This document shows, piece after piece, positions 55,412-63,729 of a DNA stretch of 64,000 nucleotides. The notes beneath the pieces were generated by a model. That model did not search any database. It was not told the origin of the DNA and worked only from the letters and a program-made list of their open reading frames with translations. The stretch is from assembly GCF_014764705.1 (NCBI RefSeq), contig NZ_JACXXG010000010.1:62001-126000 (forward strand), read 5' to 3'. The DNA is from Stutzerimonas kunmingensis. Its GTDB lineage: Bacteria > Pseudomonadota > Gammaproteobacteria > Pseudomonadales > Pseudomonadaceae. The position numbers were made by a program, and so were the translations under genes. How positions within the stretch are numbered: position 1 is the first letter of the stretch; each line of letters opens with the position of its first letter.

Positions 55412-55433
55412 CACCGGATGCGTCTATTCACGT
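55412..55433. repeat. 22-base direct repeat, copy 2
   Basis: Second copy of the repeat at 55101-55122, spaced 311 bases from the first. It lies about 73 bases upstream of the 33-aa ORF. Confidence 0.75.
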
Positions 55434-55505
55434 AGCGAATCCAAAGGCAGTCTTTGTCCGGTACGGGCTGCTGGAGGTTTGGCCTCAGCTAACAAGGGGC
55501 CAAGT

Positions 55506-55607
55506 ATGAAGCTTTTGCGACGTACTATGAGCGGTCTGCTGAAGGTGTGGAGGCTGTATAGCCTGTACGACCTGATGCGTGACAGCTTTGACGATTTCTT
55601 CATGTAA
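55506..55607 (+). CDS. 33-aa short protein with its own terminator
   Basis: A short frame (starts MKLLRRTMSGLLKVWR, ends DSFDDFFM) follows a good ribosome site (AAGGGG six to nine bases upstream) and is followed 24 bases later by a strong terminator. The N-terminal half is basic and amphipathic, the C-terminal part acidic. It has no family I know. The clear expression signals make translation plausible; it might be a small membrane-associated protein or the coded part of a small regulatory RNA. Confidence 0.5.
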   Translation: MKLLRRTMSGLLKVWRLYSLYDLMRDSFDDFFM

Positions 55608-55631
55608 GAATCGTTTTAGCACTGCAACAGG

Positions 55632-55665
55632 CCCGCCTCGGCCCCGGTCGAGGCGGGTTTTTTTT
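55632..55665 (+). terminator. Strong rho-independent terminator after the 33-aa ORF
   Basis: CCCGCCTCG (55632-55640), loop GCCCCGGT, CGAGGCGGG (55649-55657) and eight T make a textbook intrinsic terminator. It also shields the convergent conjugation genes. Confidence 0.93.
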
Positions 55666-55682
55666 GGGGGGGAAACCCAGGG

Positions 55683-57209
55683 TTAGCCTTTAGCGCCTTT
55701 CATCAGCATGCCACCCCCTTTGCCACCAGCATCCTTCACGCCACTTGTCCCCATCTGAAGCCCTTGCAGTGCGCCCCCAGCGGCGAAGCCGGCCCAGCTC
55801 AAGGCGCCGATCCAGAACAGGGGCAGGAAAATGAAGACCGCGGCCATTACATAGTTCAACACCATGTCCCCCGTCGCGTTGTTCAACCCCATCAGGGGGT
55901 TGAGCGTGGAGTGCGGGGCGCCGCTGCCGTACATCGTGTCGATGATCGTCGAATCCAGCCATCTTGCCAGCTGCAGCCAGAACTCAACAAAGAAGATCCC
56001 GAAGTAGATCATCGATACGGTTGTAAGGGTCTTCAGGCTGTACGTCCCCATGACCAGGACAAACGGAATGCAGACGACCATGCCCAGCTTGATGAAAGAG
56101 AGCACCATCGGCAGGGCCTGACGAACCTTATCCATCGCCGGGAAGTAGGCCAACGCTCCTGCAGCTGCGCCGATGTCGCTGGCTACCCGCGCCGTTGCGT
56201 TAGGCAATGTGTGCCCAACCTGCCCACCGTAATCTGCATAGACTTGGCCTAAAGTCATCGATTGCTGAGCGGGCGCGACCACGGCCCGAATAAGCGAGTC
56301 GCCAATCTCTTCTTGGCTTCGATCGGCGAGCCAGTTACTAAAGCGCTCGAGGAGTGTCGGCTCGACTTGGCCTAGCAAACGGCTACGGAGCCCGATGTTC
56401 TCATCGGCCCACCATTCCCTGCAGGTTGGGTAACCACCACCACTGCCAACGCGTGCTAGCCCTTCATCTCGTGACTCACTGTACGGCCAGTCTGCCCTGG
56501 GCTTGGTGGAATTGAACGTGCCGTAGTAGTCCCCACTCTCCAGAAATGTCTTGGAGCCGGGCCACGAGACGTCGTAGAGCTGCTCCTCAGAGAGTTCTGG
56601 GCGATCCTGAAACATCTTCGCTCTCGATGGCGCATAACAGTCTCGGGTGAAATCAGCTACCTCTTGCGCAAGAAGCGGATCGTTTACTCGCGTGGTGTCG
56701 ACCTCCATACGCATCTGCCGCAAGTCGAAGCCACATGGTATGGCTGCGATACTGGAACTTGTCACAGCCCGCGATACAGCATGCATCATGAACCACCACA
56801 AAGGAGTTTTAGCGCTCTGGCCGTTGAGGGTGGAGAATGAGGCGCCGTAGGCAGTGTCCTCAGGCTGTTTCGTCGCCTCCCCTGCAGGTACGAATGCCTG
56901 GCATTGCATGCTTCGCTCGGTATTGAACTCGATCGTCGAGAAATCCACAGGCATGAGCGGCAGCGCTGCAAAGAACAAAACCACTAAGGCAACCCAGACC
57001 CGCGTCTCAATGCGGTTGGCAGACAATATGCCCTTGTTGCCTTCGTCAGCACCTTCAGCACGGGCTCGCAGCCACTCCTGCAAGACGATAACGAAGAAGG
57101 GAACAGCGAAGAGCCCCGTATCCGCAAGCGTCGCCCATATGCCATTGCTGACGATCCAAGACACCAGCGTCAGAAAGTACTCAAGGTAATCCGTGGTGTA
57201 GAGAGTCAT
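55683..57209 (-). CDS. Conjugative transfer TraG N-terminal-like membrane protein
   Basis: This 508-aa inner-membrane protein belongs to the TraG_N group found in the conjugation modules of PFGI-1/ICEclc-type elements, which stabilise mating pairs. It has membrane segments near the N-terminus (TLADTGLFAVPFFVIVLQEW, VWVALVVLFFAALPLMP), a long periplasmic part with several cysteines and a cluster of helices near the end (LSFIKLGMVVCIPFVLVMGTY, VMAAVFIFLPLFWIGALSWAG). The tail is glycine-rich. It is the last gene of the module before the terminator at 55632. Two more genes of that strand start only ten and thirteen bases apart upstream. Confidence 0.85.
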   Translation of the reverse strand: MTLYTTDYLEYFLTLVSWIVSNGIWATLADTGLFAVPFFVIVLQEWLRARAEGADEGNKGILSANRIETRVWVALVVLFFAALPLMPVDFSTIEFNTERSMQCQAFVPAGEATKQPEDTAYGASFSTLNGQSAKTPLWWFMMHAVSRAVTSSSIAAIPCGFDLRQMRMEVDTTRVNDPLLAQEVADFTRDCYAPSRAKMFQDRPELSEEQLYDVSWPGSKTFLESGDYYGTFNSTKPRADWPYSESRDEGLARVGSGGGYPTCREWWADENIGLRSRLLGQVEPTLLERFSNWLADRSQEEIGDSLIRAVVAPAQQSMTLGQVYADYGGQVGHTLPNATARVASDIGAAAGALAYFPAMDKVRQALPMVLSFIKLGMVVCIPFVLVMGTYSLKTLTTVSMIYFGIFFVEFWLQLARWLDSTIIDTMYGSGAPHSTLNPLMGLNNATGDMVLNYVMAAVFIFLPLFWIGALSWAGFAAGGALQGLQMGTSGVKDAGGKGGGMLMKGAKG

Positions 57210-57219
57210 GGTTTCGTTC

Positions 57220-57555
57220 CTAGATAACGCCAGCGTTGACCAGCTCGAACACGACGACCGTTAGGCCAACCGCGATTTCGACACGAAGCAGCCGCTTGCG
57301 GGCATCTGCGGATGGCTCGCGCTCTAGCACCCTGCGCTTGAGCCCTAGCCAACACCAAACCATGGCCGCATAGACAACGCATCGCCAGACAAAGAGGAGA
57401 GGAGCTGCCTGGTCGAGCATTCGCTCCCACGCATCAACGCTCCCAAGCATGGAAACACCCCAAGACATGGCGGCGAGGCCGACGACAAACAGCGCTATGG
57501 TCCAGGCGACGCCTATCCAGAGGCCTTTTGATCGAAGGATTTTGGTGATGGCCAT
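57220..57555 (-). CDS. Small membrane protein of the conjugation module
   Basis: The 111-aa protein has about three hydrophobic segments: WIGVAWTIALFVVGLAAMSWG, PLLFVWRCVVYAAMVWCWLGL and IAVGLTVVVFELVNAGVI. It is ten bases from the TraG-like gene and thirteen from the TIGR03755-type gene, so it belongs to the operon. Many ICE conjugation modules have a small membrane protein of unknown role here; I cannot name the family. Confidence 0.65.
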   Translation of the reverse strand: MAITKILRSKGLWIGVAWTIALFVVGLAAMSWGVSMLGSVDAWERMLDQAAPLLFVWRCVVYAAMVWCWLGLKRRVLEREPSADARKRLLRVEIAVGLTVVVFELVNAGVI

Positions 57556-57568
57556 CTAGGTCGCCTCT

Positions 57569-58945
57569 TTATCGATCAATCTGCTGCAGACGATTTGGTA
57601 TGGGATCACCTTGGAACACGCCGCGAGAGTTCTCACGCTTCTCCAGGTTGCGATCAATGATCGTTTTGGCTGCGTTCCCGCTAAGGGAGCGACGGAGTTC
57701 CAGCTCCGTTTTGAGGTTATCCAAGTCCTGCTGCAGGCTGCGGTTTTGCTTATCAACCGCAGCTAGCGCGAGATCATTGGAGGCAACATTTGGCTCGCGG
57801 GTGCCGGCGAACAAAATACGAACCAGCAAGAGTGCCTTCTCAACAATGCTTGAAAGCGCAATTTCAGAGGCCAGCCGTCGAGTCAGCAGATCCTGGTCCT
57901 CCTCTTGCCGTAAAGCCTCGATCAAGCGTCGAGTCACAGGAACAGAGGCCGTGCTCGCTTCCTTTAAGTTCTCCAAAGTTAAGCCAGTATTTCCTGCGAC
58001 CAGGTTCTCCAGCGCCGTCAGCTTTCGCTCGTACTCTTCTTGAATCAGCGGGGTAAGTCCCACACCGGGAATGGTCGATGTCTTGGTGCAGCCCTCGCAG
58101 GTCTGTTGCTCTTCTTCCCCAAGTACCCGAACGGCGAATGCTGCTGCAGCTTCAGGACTCTCCCAGGCATCACAAACTAGCCCGTCGTTACAATCCTCTT
58201 CACTGATCGAGGACGTCTCCATGACAGCTCTTTCGTTGAGGAGGTTGTATCCGGCTTTGGCAATATCACTGACTATCCGGATCGGCTCCTGGCCATCTCC
58301 TCCCGCGTTCTGGCCACCGACCCAAGGAACACCGTAACGGCCGCGACTCTCCTCTGCCTCGGTCACGGAAGAAACCGCGTCCTGGTCAGAGGAAAGAATG
58401 GCTTCTCTCATCGCCTGCCCTTCCGCAATCTGGCCCCAGCCCATTTGCTGACCGGCTGCGTCGGCCATCCGCTCGGCCATTGCCCGACACGTCATTTTGC
58501 TGCGGTCGAAGTCAACCCGAGCCTGGAGAATGCCGTTGGTGAGGAGGTTGTAGAGCGCGGGGTTTGCGCGCTGAATGATAAGAGCAGGTAGCGATGCGAC
58601 AGCGCTGGTAGCGTTCTGAATGACGCTACTCATGATGTTCTGGAAACCCTGTGTAGCACCGTTCAACTGGTTCTGAAGGGTAGTACTTAGACTCATATTT
58701 CCGCAGACCAAGCTGCTATTCCAGCCAACGCCAACGCCAAGACTGCGCATGCTTCCCGCCCGCCCCATCCCGACCGCGCTGCCGCCACCAACGCTATACA
58801 GCACGTCATCTGCGATGACATTGCCTGAAGCTTCGTAACCGTACTCTGCCGCAGAGGCATGGCTTGCCCCCATCGCCAGGATGGCGACCGCTAGCGAAGC
58901 AGCCAGCAGAGAGGAGCGCTGGGGAGGGGGGCAAGAACCTATCAT
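57569..58945 (-). CDS. Integrating conjugative element protein, TIGR03755 (PFL_4711) type
   Basis: The protein is 458 aa from the ATG at 58945, with a signal peptide (SSLLAASLAVAILAMGASHASA). The mature part starts AEYGYEASGNVIADDVLYSVGG and has VCGNMSLSTTLQNQLNGATQGFQNIM, FDRSKMTCRAMAERM and DLVCDAWESPEAAAA-like NDGLVCDAWESPE, with paired cysteines CEGC. This resembles the TraH-like proteins of conjugation systems, which help assemble the pilus from the periplasm. TGAGG stands six bases before this ATG; a GTG at 58996 overlapping the upstream stop (GTGA) is an alternative start and would add 17 residues. Confidence 0.85.
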   Translation of the reverse strand: MIGSCPPPQRSSLLAASLAVAILAMGASHASAAEYGYEASGNVIADDVLYSVGGGSAVGMGRAGSMRSLGVGVGWNSSLVCGNMSLSTTLQNQLNGATQGFQNIMSSVIQNATSAVASLPALIIQRANPALYNLLTNGILQARVDFDRSKMTCRAMAERMADAAGQQMGWGQIAEGQAMREAILSSDQDAVSSVTEAEESRGRYGVPWVGGQNAGGDGQEPIRIVSDIAKAGYNLLNERAVMETSSISEEDCNDGLVCDAWESPEAAAAFAVRVLGEEEQQTCEGCTKTSTIPGVGLTPLIQEEYERKLTALENLVAGNTGLTLENLKEASTASVPVTRRLIEALRQEEDQDLLTRRLASEIALSSIVEKALLLVRILFAGTREPNVASNDLALAAVDKQNRSLQQDLDNLKTELELRRSLSGNAAKTIIDRNLEKRENSRGVFQGDPIPNRLQQIDR

Positions 58946-58992
58946 CGAAAACCTCACTGTTCCAAAGTCCGTTGTCCGGGGCATCACTTTCT

Positions 58993-59934
58993 TCACTGCG
59001 CGAAATCGACGCTGCCGAGGAAGGTTTGGCCCTTCCTTTCACAGCAGCTGTACGGGCGCCAAAGAGCCCATGCATAACCACCGTCTATTGCTTGATCGCG
59101 CGTCATGTCATGGGGAAACACCGCACAGGTATCTCGTAGCGTTGGCACGAGCTCTTGCCATTTGTGGTTCGTGATATCGCCTTCTACGATCGGCTCTGGT
59201 GGCCAGTACCCATCTTTCTCATTCGCAGTGATTGGCAAGTACACATGTGGCTGCCAGGTGCGCGTGACGATATCGCCCGCCCGCTGCGCCATGACCGCAG
59301 ATGCCTTGTGGTCGTCAACTTGGTGTAGAAAACCTTCACGCGGATAGACGTTGCCCCAGGTGTTGCCTTCTAGAAGTCCGCCGACCTCTCGCATGCCAGG
59401 TATAAGGGATTGGGGATAGGCCATTTCCGGAATGCCGAATCGCCACGCAACCGTGTCGAGCACACTCAGGAAGTAAGGGACGTAAGGGGTAGTCGCGCTA
59501 TCGCAGATATACCCCGTCGACTGCGCGAACTCATTAAGAAGGGTGCCTGGATGGCCGATGACATCGACATTCTTGAAGATGCTCATCTCGTTTTCGCGCT
59601 TGTGGTTGGTTGTGCTGTTGCCGCCGTCCTGTGCAGCCCCGGTCGGACTGCTATAGGAGGCAACTTCGGTCCACGGGTTTTGGCCGGTCACTGAGTAGCT
59701 GGATACCACCGTCTCAGGAATAAAGTGCCGTACCTTGACCGACGTTTCGACGTCGCAACCAAAGCTGGTACACCGCAACCAAAAGCAAATGCCCACGACC
59801 TGATATTCGATGCAATCCTCGCTTAGTGCGGACTGAACAAGAGTGGAGGTCTCGATCGCTAAGACCGGCGAGCTGATCGCCAGCGCGCCAATCATTAACG
59901 AACGACGCATTTGATGCAGTCGGATCAGCGCCAT
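58993..59934 (-). CDS. Integrating conjugative element protein, TIGR03756 (TraU-like) type
   Basis: The 313-aa exported protein has a signal peptide (LMIGALAISSPVLA). The mature part has the cysteine-rich motif CIEYQVVGICFWLRCTSFGC typical of TraU/TIGR03756 proteins, HFIPETVVSSYS, and a late GYAWALWRPYSCCERKGQTF. TraU family proteins work in the periplasm in pilus assembly or DNA transfer. It overlaps the TIGR03755-type frame's longest start and is two bases from the TIGR03757-type gene. Confidence 0.88.
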   Translation of the reverse strand: MALIRLHQMRRSLMIGALAISSPVLAIETSTLVQSALSEDCIEYQVVGICFWLRCTSFGCDVETSVKVRHFIPETVVSSYSVTGQNPWTEVASYSSPTGAAQDGGNSTTNHKRENEMSIFKNVDVIGHPGTLLNEFAQSTGYICDSATTPYVPYFLSVLDTVAWRFGIPEMAYPQSLIPGMREVGGLLEGNTWGNVYPREGFLHQVDDHKASAVMAQRAGDIVTRTWQPHVYLPITANEKDGYWPPEPIVEGDITNHKWQELVPTLRDTCAVFPHDMTRDQAIDGGYAWALWRPYSCCERKGQTFLGSVDFAQ

Positions 59935-59936
59935 CG

Positions 59937-60362
59937 TTAGTGCGCCCCCTGCAAGTAAGCGTCGACTAGGCCTGCTGCCTCAGCTACATCCGAAAGCCCG
60001 TAGACCACATAGGTCCTGTCTACGATCACAGCGGGCACTTTCTGGACCTTCAGGGCTTTGGCGTCTGCGACATCCTGATAGGCGCGCCGGAGCTCTGCCG
60101 TTAGGCGGCGGCCCTCTTCGCTGGAGAGCATCTCCTCGGCTGCAGAGGCCGCCCGCTGCGGATCGGTTGGTAATCCTTGCGACAGGGCCTGGGTGAGCTG
60201 CGCAGGTCTGTCCAGCTCAATGACTCTGGCATTGCCCGCATTTGTGACAGGGTGCTGGCTGTCCGTAACGACAATCGTCTCGGCCATGGCCGCGCCGCCC
60301 CACAGGCAAAGCGAGGCCCCAAGGCGGGCATATAGAGATCGAGCGGTTCGGAGTGTGACCAT
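59937..60362 (-). CDS. Integrating conjugative element protein, TIGR03757 type
   Basis: The 141-aa protein has a signal peptide (LGASLCLWGGAAMA) and the mature start ETIVVTDSQHPVTNAG. The stretch KVQKVPAVIVDRTYVVYGLSDVAEA matches the thioredoxin-fold TIGR03757 group, which relates to TrbC/TraW proteins of conjugation systems. It heads the downstream part of the module after the terminator at 60472, so it may have its own promoter in the 110 bases between. Confidence 0.83.
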   Translation of the reverse strand: MVTLRTARSLYARLGASLCLWGGAAMAETIVVTDSQHPVTNAGNARVIELDRPAQLTQALSQGLPTDPQRAASAAEEMLSSEEGRRLTAELRRAYQDVADAKALKVQKVPAVIVDRTYVVYGLSDVAEAAGLVDAYLQGAH

Positions 60363-60471
60363 CGGACTGCACCCTGCGGTTCATTTGTGGGCAGTCAAAC
60401 GCAATCCTGTCCTCCTTACCGCAAACAATGCGAATCTCGTACTTCACTATTTTCCGACCGAATCCTTGAGC

Positions 60472-60497
60472 AAAAAAAAAGGGGCCAGAGGCCCCTT
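60472..60497 (-). terminator. Rho-independent terminator inside the conjugation module
   Basis: GGGGCC (60481-60486), loop AGA, GGCCCC (60490-60495) with flanking AA/TT pairs and a run of A at 60472-60480 (T-run on the minus strand). It divides the ATPase part of the module from the TIGR03757 part. Confidence 0.85.
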
Positions 60498-60510
60498 AAA
60501 TCAGTGGTTC

Positions 60511-60822
60511 CTACCGACAAACAGTCGCCCCATCCGGCAAGCGGATTTCGGGCAGTTCCAGAGTGGCCCGGATAGAAAGCAGCTCATGTGATGCATCATC
60601 TGGCTGGGGGTGTCGGGCAAGCCAGTCATTCAGTTTCTCAACAAGAGAAGCGCTGATTTCACGGCGATCGACGGCGAAACTCCGCACGATCTGTAGCGAG
60701 TCAATCAGCGCGGGCGCGCCAACTTGCAGCGATTGCAACGCTGCGGCTGGATGTTCGCGAAGCAGCACAGTCAAGGTGTCGATCAGCTCTTGCGTTACGG
60801 TGTCCATGGCCCGACTACTCAT
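60511..60822 (-). CDS. 103-aa cytoplasmic protein after the VirB4-like ATPase
   Basis: The 103-aa protein has no signal peptide or membrane part. It is helical (TQELIDTLTVLLREHPAAALQSL, SLVEKLNDWLARHPQP) and ends with a strand-like RLPDGATVCR. The ATG at 60822 has the excellent ribosome site GGAGG about seven bases upstream and overlaps the ATPase stop by eight bases. Longer frames start inside the ATPase gene and are not needed. I do not recognise the family; the position suggests a role in transfer or its control. A terminator follows 14 bases after its stop. Confidence 0.6.
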   Translation of the reverse strand: MSSRAMDTVTQELIDTLTVLLREHPAAALQSLQVGAPALIDSLQIVRSFAVDRREISASLVEKLNDWLARHPQPDDASHELLSIRATLELPEIRLPDGATVCR

Positions 60823-63727
60823 ACTGATCCTCCGCATTTTCCCGCTTGATAATCTCAAGCCCACGCGCCTTATCAATGCGTTCCGCCATGATGATCGCCG
60901 CGTCCACCTCGTCGCAGCCATGCTCGTTCATGATCCGATAACGCTCGTTCTTTTCATCCGGCTCTGTCATCGCAAGAGCCAGATACAGGCTCGGCGGAAC
61001 TGTACGGAACAGCAGCTCCATCGACTTACTCAGCACAACGCCCTCCGCGTATTTGTGCTTTTCCTTGCGGGCCGAGAGCATCAGCGCTTTCTGTGAGTCG
61101 TTCAGCTCACGGAAGCGGGCGATCTTGGCAACCTCATCAGGCGGCATGCTCAGGCAGATCCACCACTCGATCATGTTCAACATCGGCGCCGCTTCGGGGG
61201 GCAAGTCATCGACATTCTGGGTTGCGAGCCAGAACCATGCGCCCAGTTTCCGCCACATCTTCGTGATCTTCACAACGTAGGGAGAGAGGAGAGGGTTCTT
61301 CGTGATGATATGCCCCTCGTCCGTTACGTTGATGATCGGACGCCCAAGGTACTGATCGCGCTCGGCAATGTTGTTCACGGTATTGATGAGAGAGATGTAC
61401 GCGATGGAGAGCTGAGCGCCATAGCCCTCCCGCGCGTACGTGGCAAGGTCAACAATCGTGATATCTGCCTCAGGCCAAGGAGTGCCCTCCCGGTTGAACA
61501 TGGCGCCGTCAGCGCCTTGGCAGAACATGTCCATCGCGTCGCCCATTTCAAGCATGCGGTGCCGTCGCGCGTCGGGTAGCGACTCATCGCGGCTCGCTGC
61601 GTGAAGCGCATCTCGAACATCCTGAGTCAGAACGGTCCGACCCTCCCGTTGGCAGCGTTCTGCCGCTTTCAAAATGCACTGGCGGATCGCACTTCGATCA
61701 GCTCGGGACATGCGTGCATCTTCTTTAGCTTCGCCCCCAGTGATCATTAGCCGAGCTGTGATTTCCAGCTCGCCCAGGATGTCTCGCTCATCATCATCAT
61801 CCGCACTTTGATCCGGGGTGTTTTTGCCTCGGCTTTGGAGATCGTCCTCCAGGTCCTCTTCCTCTACGTTGAGCCGGTCTTGCTGTTCTGGCGAAAGCAG
61901 CTTCGTAGCGTCTGCAAACGGGGCCAAGCTGACTCCAGATCCAGGGGCAAGTTTTACTCGGTTCACGGTGAGGCCCATCCGGGCGGCATAGTCGCCTGTC
62001 AGACCAAAGGAGTTACCCGCTTCGACGATAAAGATTCGTGGCCGATAGATCGCCAGCACCTGGTGGATCAAGGAATTGAGCGTTGCTGATTTACCAGCCC
62101 CCGTCGGGCCGAACAGGAACAGGTGCGCATTCATCTGCCGATCAAGAGGGTTGAGCGGATCGAAGGTTACTGGTCCGCCGCCACGATTGAACACGGTAAA
62201 TCCTGGATGCCCAGTGCCCTCACTCCGCCCCCAGATGGGACAGAGATTGGCGACGTGCTGGACGAACATTAGGCGCGTGTACCACTCGGCATTTTTTACC
62301 GATGGGTCAAAGCAGGCAGGTAGCCACCGAAGATAGCTGTTGAGGGGTGCCACCTCATCATGCTCACGCACAGGCAGGAGGCCGTTGTTCAGCAGCACGT
62401 TGTGCAGCTGCAGCGTTCGGTCGTCCAGCTGCTGGAGATCATCGCCACGGATGTAGAAGCCGATGCTGCATTGGTAGAGCTTGTGGGAGCTACCGAGAAT
62501 CGATCGGGCACGATCGATGTCTTCCCGGGCCTGAGAAGACGCGAGGGTGTCACCTACGGACTTTTTGCCCAGGTAATTTAGTTTGTCCTCAAGGATGTCT
62601 TGCGGGGTAACAACCATGGTGATGCACAGGGTTGTGTCCTCAGGCATCTGGTCGAAGAGGGCATTGATCGCGTCTCCGCCTTTCTTGGTCTCCCCTGTGA
62701 GATGCCCTATTTTTGGGGCGTTGCGGAGCCTGTCGACCATCACGACACGATGCGGCATGTCGTCGAAGTACCAAACCCCATTCTCGACGTCGGAGATGGG
62801 CTGATTGAAGAACAGTCGATCTGAGAAGTCCCGGCCTGTTGCCAGCTCAAGCTCTCCAGGTTCTGCAGTCTCAGGGTATGCGGTCAGACGATAAAACTCG
62901 TCCTTGTCATCCATCAGTTTGGGGTTAGGGTTGAACCAACGCAGCAGCCAGTCATGAATATTCGCTTCGTTCATGCGAGTGGCGCGTACGTTGGAGTTGG
63001 CCAGGCCGCCCACCAGCCGATCGCAGATAGTGTTGAGCTCGTCCTCAGGAGACTGACCACGTCGGGCGGTACTACCGTTCGCTCGGCGGTATATCACCAT
63101 CCGCACTTCGCGCATCTGCCCGCGCCACGGTAGCCGGGAGACGGCCGTGTCCTCAAACAACCCGCCCGGTCGGGAAACCCCTTTGAGGTGGTGCGAGAAA
63201 TCACGCAAGTAACTCTGGGTGAACTTCGTCCCCTTCGCACGGGGTTGGATGTAATCCTCAAGGCGCTCCGTAAAGGGGTCCCAGTTCGTATCCTCACGTG
63301 CATAGAACTGGCATACCCAATTCTGATCGTCGTGTTCGTCAAAGCTGTCCTGCAAGGCGTTCTCGAGTCCGTCCCGCAGTGCTCGGAGCCAATCGGGCTC
63401 CCGCCCCTCGGTACCAACTGCAGAGAGCTCAAAGAACGCTGCTACCGAGACAGCATCTTCCAGAAGCATGCACTCGCCGTCAGGCAAGTACTCAGCCCAT
63501 GGCAGCATGCGAACGAACGAAGGTGGCACGTCGTATGCCCGGCGATAGTCGGCCTCAGAGACGGCGCTCTGATCGCTTTCTACCGCTTCGCCAGGCTCTG
63601 GAATCCCACGTTCACGCAGTTTGGCAACATGGTCCTCCCAAGCATCCGGCTGCTGAGCGGCGCGTTTAGCGCGACCCTGCCCCAGTGCAAACAGCTTACC
63701 CAGTGAAAACTTGGCTTGGCTCGTCAT
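60815..63727 (-). CDS. Conjugative transfer ATPase, VirB4/TraC-like (TIGR03744, PFL_4706 family)
   Basis: This 970-aa ATPase drives pilus assembly and substrate passage of the element's type IV secretion system, at the inner face of the membrane. Walker A is GPTGAGKSAT at about residue 540, and a Walker-B-like segment with later TDEGHIITKNPLL and FWLATQNVDDLP follows. The N-terminal half carries the conserved VIYRRANGSTARRG and SIGFYIRGDDLQQLDDRT pieces. An acidic insert (EEEDLEDDLQSRGKNTPDQ) lies between them and the C-terminal domain. The length fits the family. It starts two bases before the lipoprotein gene's stop codon. Confidence 0.92.
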   Translation of the reverse strand: MTSQAKFSLGKLFALGQGRAKRAAQQPDAWEDHVAKLRERGIPEPGEAVESDQSAVSEADYRRAYDVPPSFVRMLPWAEYLPDGECMLLEDAVSVAAFFELSAVGTEGREPDWLRALRDGLENALQDSFDEHDDQNWVCQFYAREDTNWDPFTERLEDYIQPRAKGTKFTQSYLRDFSHHLKGVSRPGGLFEDTAVSRLPWRGQMREVRMVIYRRANGSTARRGQSPEDELNTICDRLVGGLANSNVRATRMNEANIHDWLLRWFNPNPKLMDDKDEFYRLTAYPETAEPGELELATGRDFSDRLFFNQPISDVENGVWYFDDMPHRVVMVDRLRNAPKIGHLTGETKKGGDAINALFDQMPEDTTLCITMVVTPQDILEDKLNYLGKKSVGDTLASSQAREDIDRARSILGSSHKLYQCSIGFYIRGDDLQQLDDRTLQLHNVLLNNGLLPVREHDEVAPLNSYLRWLPACFDPSVKNAEWYTRLMFVQHVANLCPIWGRSEGTGHPGFTVFNRGGGPVTFDPLNPLDRQMNAHLFLFGPTGAGKSATLNSLIHQVLAIYRPRIFIVEAGNSFGLTGDYAARMGLTVNRVKLAPGSGVSLAPFADATKLLSPEQQDRLNVEEEDLEDDLQSRGKNTPDQSADDDDERDILGELEITARLMITGGEAKEDARMSRADRSAIRQCILKAAERCQREGRTVLTQDVRDALHAASRDESLPDARRHRMLEMGDAMDMFCQGADGAMFNREGTPWPEADITIVDLATYAREGYGAQLSIAYISLINTVNNIAERDQYLGRPIINVTDEGHIITKNPLLSPYVVKITKMWRKLGAWFWLATQNVDDLPPEAAPMLNMIEWWICLSMPPDEVAKIARFRELNDSQKALMLSARKEKHKYAEGVVLSKSMELLFRTVPPSLYLALAMTEPDEKNERYRIMNEHGCDEVDAAIIMAERIDKARGLEIIKRENAEDQYE

Positions 63728-63729
63728 TG

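Larger units (their letters stand above)
54938..55505. other. Non-coding region with terminator, palindrome and direct repeats
   Basis: The 568 bases after the recombinase contain the terminator at 55032-55057, the inverted repeat at 55061-55088, and a 22-base direct repeat whose copies lie at 55101-55122 and 55412-55433. A plus-strand open frame (55087-55368) has no ribosome site or recognisable sequence and is left out. This density of repeats suggests a control or DNA-processing site. Confidence 0.6.

Noticed and set aside
54938-55440. CRISPR-like repeat array
   Set aside because: There are only two copies of the 22-base repeat and the 289 bases between them are not spacer-like.
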